DNA from: JBMNKL01 sp050261495
GTDB lineage: Bacteria; Bacillota; Clostridia; Acetivibrionales; DTU013
Direction: 5' to 3'
Length of the DNA stretch: 7,492 nucleotides
NCBI GenBank assembly: GCA_050261495.1
Contig: JBLNDI010000061.1
Span: 1 to 7,492, forward strand
In this document: positions 5,465-7,492 of the stretch, one piece after another
Position numbering within the stretch: the first letter of the stretch is position 1
How the letters are laid out: every line of letters begins with the position of its first letter
The notes under the pieces: generated by a model
Told to the model about the DNA's origin: nothing
What the model saw: only the letters and a program-made list of their open reading frames with translations
The model's database searches: none
Program-made: the position numbers and the translations under genes

Positions 5465-7273
5465 CTAATCAAGCTTCAGCACGCTCATGAAAGCTTCCTG
5501 GGGCACCTCCACCGTGCCAACCTGGCGCATGCGCTTCTTGCCTTCTTTCTGCTTTTCAAGCAGTTTTTTCTTCCTGGTGATATCGCCTCCGTAGCATTTC
5601 GCCAGGACATCCTTCCTATATGCTTTCACCGTTTCCCTGGCAATAATCTTGCCGCCTATGCAGGCCTGTATCGGCACTTCAAACTGCTGCCTCGGGATTG
5701 ATTCCTTCAATTTCTCCGCAATCCTTCGTCCCCTGGCGTATGCCTTCTCGGAGTGTACTATAAACGAAAGGGCATCCACAACTTCGCCGTTTAAAAGGAT
5801 ATCCAGCTTCACCAGGTTTGACTCCCTATACCCGATGAATTCGTAATCCAGCGACGCGTATCCCTTCGTCCTGGACTTCAGCGCGTCAAAAAAGTCATAA
5901 ATAATCTCGTTCAGGGGCAGCTCGTATGTCAGCACAGCCCTTGAGCCGTCCAGGTAGGACATATCCTTGAACGTGCCGCGCCTCTCCTGCGAAAGCTCCA
6001 TGATATTGCCCACGTACTCGACAGGCGTCATAATGGACGCCTTGACAACCGGCTCCTCCATCCTGGCGATAGACGCCGCGGGAGGCATATTGGTGGGATT
6101 GTCAATATGCATGACCTGCCCGTTCGTCAGCGTAATTCTGTAAACAACGCTGGGAGCCGTAGTTACAAGGTCAAGATCAAATTCCCTTTCCAGCCGTTCC
6201 TGGATAACTTCCATGTGGAGGAGCCCCAGGAACCCGCACCTGAACCCGAACCCAAGCGCCGCGGATGTCTCCGGTTCAAAGGTAAGGGAAGCATCGTTCA
6301 ACTGGAGTTTTTCGAGCGCATCGCGCAAATCGCCGTATTTCGCTCCGTCCGCCGGGTAAACCCCGCAAAATACCATGGATTGCACCTTTTTGTAACCCGG
6401 CAGCGGTTCTGCGGCAGGATTGCCGGCCAGGGTAATGGTATCTCCTACCCTCGTATCCCGTACATTCTTGATGCTTGCGGCAATATAGCCGACATCGCCG
6501 GCCATGAGCTGGCCTGACGGCGAATACTGCCCGGGCAAAAAGAACCCAACCTCCGTGACCAGGAATTCTTTATTTGTATTCATCATCCTGATTGTGTCGC
6601 CCGGTTTCACCGTCCCGTCCTTCACCCTTATGTGAACAATGGCGCCCTTGTAACTGTCGTAAACCGAATCGAATATCAGCGCTTTCAACGGCGCGTTTTC
6701 ATCTCCGCCCGGGGGAGGTATTTTTTCAATAATCTTTTCAAGAACAGCTTCTATATTGACCCCGTTTTTCGCTGAAATAAGCGGCGCATCGCTGCAATCC
6801 AGCCCGATCATTTCTTCGATTTCCTTCTTGACCTGTTCCGGCCGCGCGCTCGGCAAATCTATCTTGTTTATAACCGGCATGATTTCAAGGTTGTGCTCCA
6901 GAGCCAGGTATACGTTCGCAAGCGTCTGGGCTTCCACGCCCTGGGCGGCGTCCACCACCAGGATGGCGCCTTCGCAGGCGGCAAGGCTCCTGGAAACCTC
7001 GTAGTTAAAATCGACATGCCCGGGAGTGTCAATAAGGTTGAAAATATACTCCTGGCCATCCGCGGCTTTATAAACCATCCTGACGGCCTGGGCCTTTATC
7101 GTGATGCCGCGTTCACGCTCGATATCCATATTATCGAGGACCTGCTCCTGCATTTCCCTCTCGGTGAGAACGCCCGTCTTCTCTATAAGGCGGTCTGCCA
7201 GCGTTGATTTGCCATGGTCTATATGTGCAATGATGCAAAAGTTTCTTATACGATCAAGCCTGTTGCCCGACAT
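5465..7273 (-). CDS. lepA: Elongation factor 4 (LepA), ribosome-associated translational GTPase
   Basis: Translational GTPase that acts on the ribosome during elongation, initiation or 30S biogenesis; the precise role is debated. The 602 residues are complete and of normal length. The G domain shows G1 AHIDHGKS (16-23), switch I with IERERGITIK (51-60), G3 DTPGH (82-86), G4 NKID (136-139) and G5 SAK (167-169). Domain II and the EF-G-like domains III and V follow, including FGFRCGFLGLLHMEV (342-356). The LepA-specific C-terminal domain (about 485-602) contains YGGDITRKKKLLEKQKEG (561-578) and ends EVPQEAFMSVLKLD. There is no EF-G domain IV, as expected. The start ATG has AAGGGGA 7 nt upstream. 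First gene of a lepA-hemW unit with its own leader; in many Firmicutes the same pair precedes hrcA. Confidence 0.99.
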   Translation of the reverse strand: MSGNRLDRIRNFCIIAHIDHGKSTLADRLIEKTGVLTEREMQEQVLDNMDIERERGITIKAQAVRMVYKAADGQEYIFNLIDTPGHVDFNYEVSRSLAACEGAILVVDAAQGVEAQTLANVYLALEHNLEIMPVINKIDLPSARPEQVKKEIEEMIGLDCSDAPLISAKNGVNIEAVLEKIIEKIPPPGGDENAPLKALIFDSVYDSYKGAIVHIRVKDGTVKPGDTIRMMNTNKEFLVTEVGFFLPGQYSPSGQLMAGDVGYIAASIKNVRDTRVGDTITLAGNPAAEPLPGYKKVQSMVFCGVYPADGAKYGDLRDALEKLQLNDASLTFEPETSAALGFGFRCGFLGLLHMEVIQERLEREFDLDLVTTAPSVVYRITLTNGQVMHIDNPTNMPPAASIARMEEPVVKASIMTPVEYVGNIMELSQERRGTFKDMSYLDGSRAVLTYELPLNEIIYDFFDALKSRTKGYASLDYEFIGYRESNLVKLDILLNGEVVDALSFIVHSEKAYARGRRIAEKLKESIPRQQFEVPIQACIGGKIIARETVKAYRKDVLAKCYGGDITRKKKLLEKQKEGKKRMRQVGTVEVPQEAFMSVLKLD

Positions 7274-7306
7274 TAACTTATCCCCTTGTCATAACGTAAA
7301 ATATTG

Positions 7307-7321
7307 CTGCATTAAATGCAG
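7307..7321. repeat. Perfect 7-1-7 palindrome at the lepA transcription start
   Basis: CTGCATT (7307-7313), one base, AATGCAG (7315-7321). The arms are exact. It begins 5 bp after the -10 box, so it covers the expected start site near 7319. It could be an operator or a 5'-end hairpin in the mRNA. It matches no regulator site I can name with confidence. Confidence 0.5.
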
Positions 7322-7325
7322 TACA

Positions 7326-7334
7326 ATTATAACA
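7326..7334 (-). promoter_or_regulatory. Extended -10 promoter of lepA-hemW
   Basis: TGTTATAAT on the minus strand is a consensus -10 box (7331-7326) with the TG extension. At 17 bp upstream the -35 is only TTTATT, which is weak, but an extended -10 can make up for that. The start would lie near 7319, with a leader of about 45 nt before the lepA ATG. Confidence 0.6.
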
Positions 7335-7492
7335 TCGGTGTCAAATAAAATAAAGCATTATGAACAGGCGGGACAGTGTCAATTTGTTCTCGGTTTTTGA
7401 AAAGCAGATTAACCCTCTTTTTTTAGATAACTCATATAATATAGCCGCTATTCCTTACGATTCTTAGTACCCGGTATAATTGATTTACCTTT
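7335..7492. other. Non-coding AT-rich region upstream of the lepA promoter
   Basis: No reading frame with a plausible start, ribosome site and recognisable product is seen here on either strand. It contains a TTGACA on the minus strand (7382-7377) whose best partner CATAAT (7362-7357) is only 14 bp away, and A/T runs. There is no clear terminator for an upstream gene. In Firmicutes a spore-protease or spoIIP-type gene often precedes lepA, but none is visible. Confidence 0.5.

Noticed and set aside
7357..7382. TTGACA with CATAAT upstream of lepA
   Set aside because: The spacer is only 14 bp, too short for a normal sigma-A promoter; the extended -10 at 7326-7334 is preferred.
7473..7489. Near-palindrome GGTATAATTGATTTACC at the window end
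   Set aside because: The arms are broken by mismatches and it is AT-rich with no U-run in view, so it does not qualify as a terminator.
1..7492. A new defence, mobile or biosynthetic system
   Set aside because: All coding space is taken by six well-known housekeeping genes in their usual order; nothing supports an undescribed multi-gene system here.

Overview
This window looks like a chromosomal piece of a low-to-medium GC Firmicute, most likely a member of the class Clostridia. The reasons are the class I heat-shock order hrcA-grpE-dnaK-dnaJ, a perfect CIRCE operator, the lepA-hemW pair directly upstream, and a DnaK with the short nucleotide-binding-domain loop typical of Gram-positives. 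Genus and species cannot be fixed from the sequence alone.

All six genes lie on the minus strand, so transcription runs from high to low coordinates. In that order: a lepA leader with an extended -10 promoter and a 15-bp palindrome (7274-7492); lepA (translation GTPase EF4); hemW (radical-SAM heme chaperone) after a 33-bp gap; a short regulatory gap with a sigma-A promoter and CIRCE; hrcA (heat-shock repressor); grpE (nucleotide exchange factor); dnaK (Hsp70); a 208-bp gap holding an imperfect inverted-repeat element; and the first 36 codons of dnaJ, which runs off the low-coordinate end.

The four chaperone genes form one functional unit. DnaK folds clients, DnaJ loads them and stimulates ATP hydrolysis, GrpE releases ADP, and HrcA represses the operon at CIRCE until stress occupies the chaperones that keep HrcA active. 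No intrinsic terminator (GC stem plus U-run) is visible anywhere on the minus strand, so lepA-hemW transcripts may read through into the heat-shock operon, and dnaJ is probably reached by read-through from dnaK.

I see no mobile-element gene, CRISPR array, tRNA, rRNA or defence system, and no plus-strand gene I would support. This is a conserved housekeeping locus. The points worth a second look are local: a glycine-rich insertion in HemW, a 92-bp terminal-inverted-repeat element between dnaK and dnaJ, a TTG start for dnaJ, a palindrome at the lepA transcription start, and a possible extra promoter with a palindrome in front of dnaK. The start codons of hrcA and hemW were placed by their Shine-Dalgarno sequences, slightly downstream of the longest open frames.
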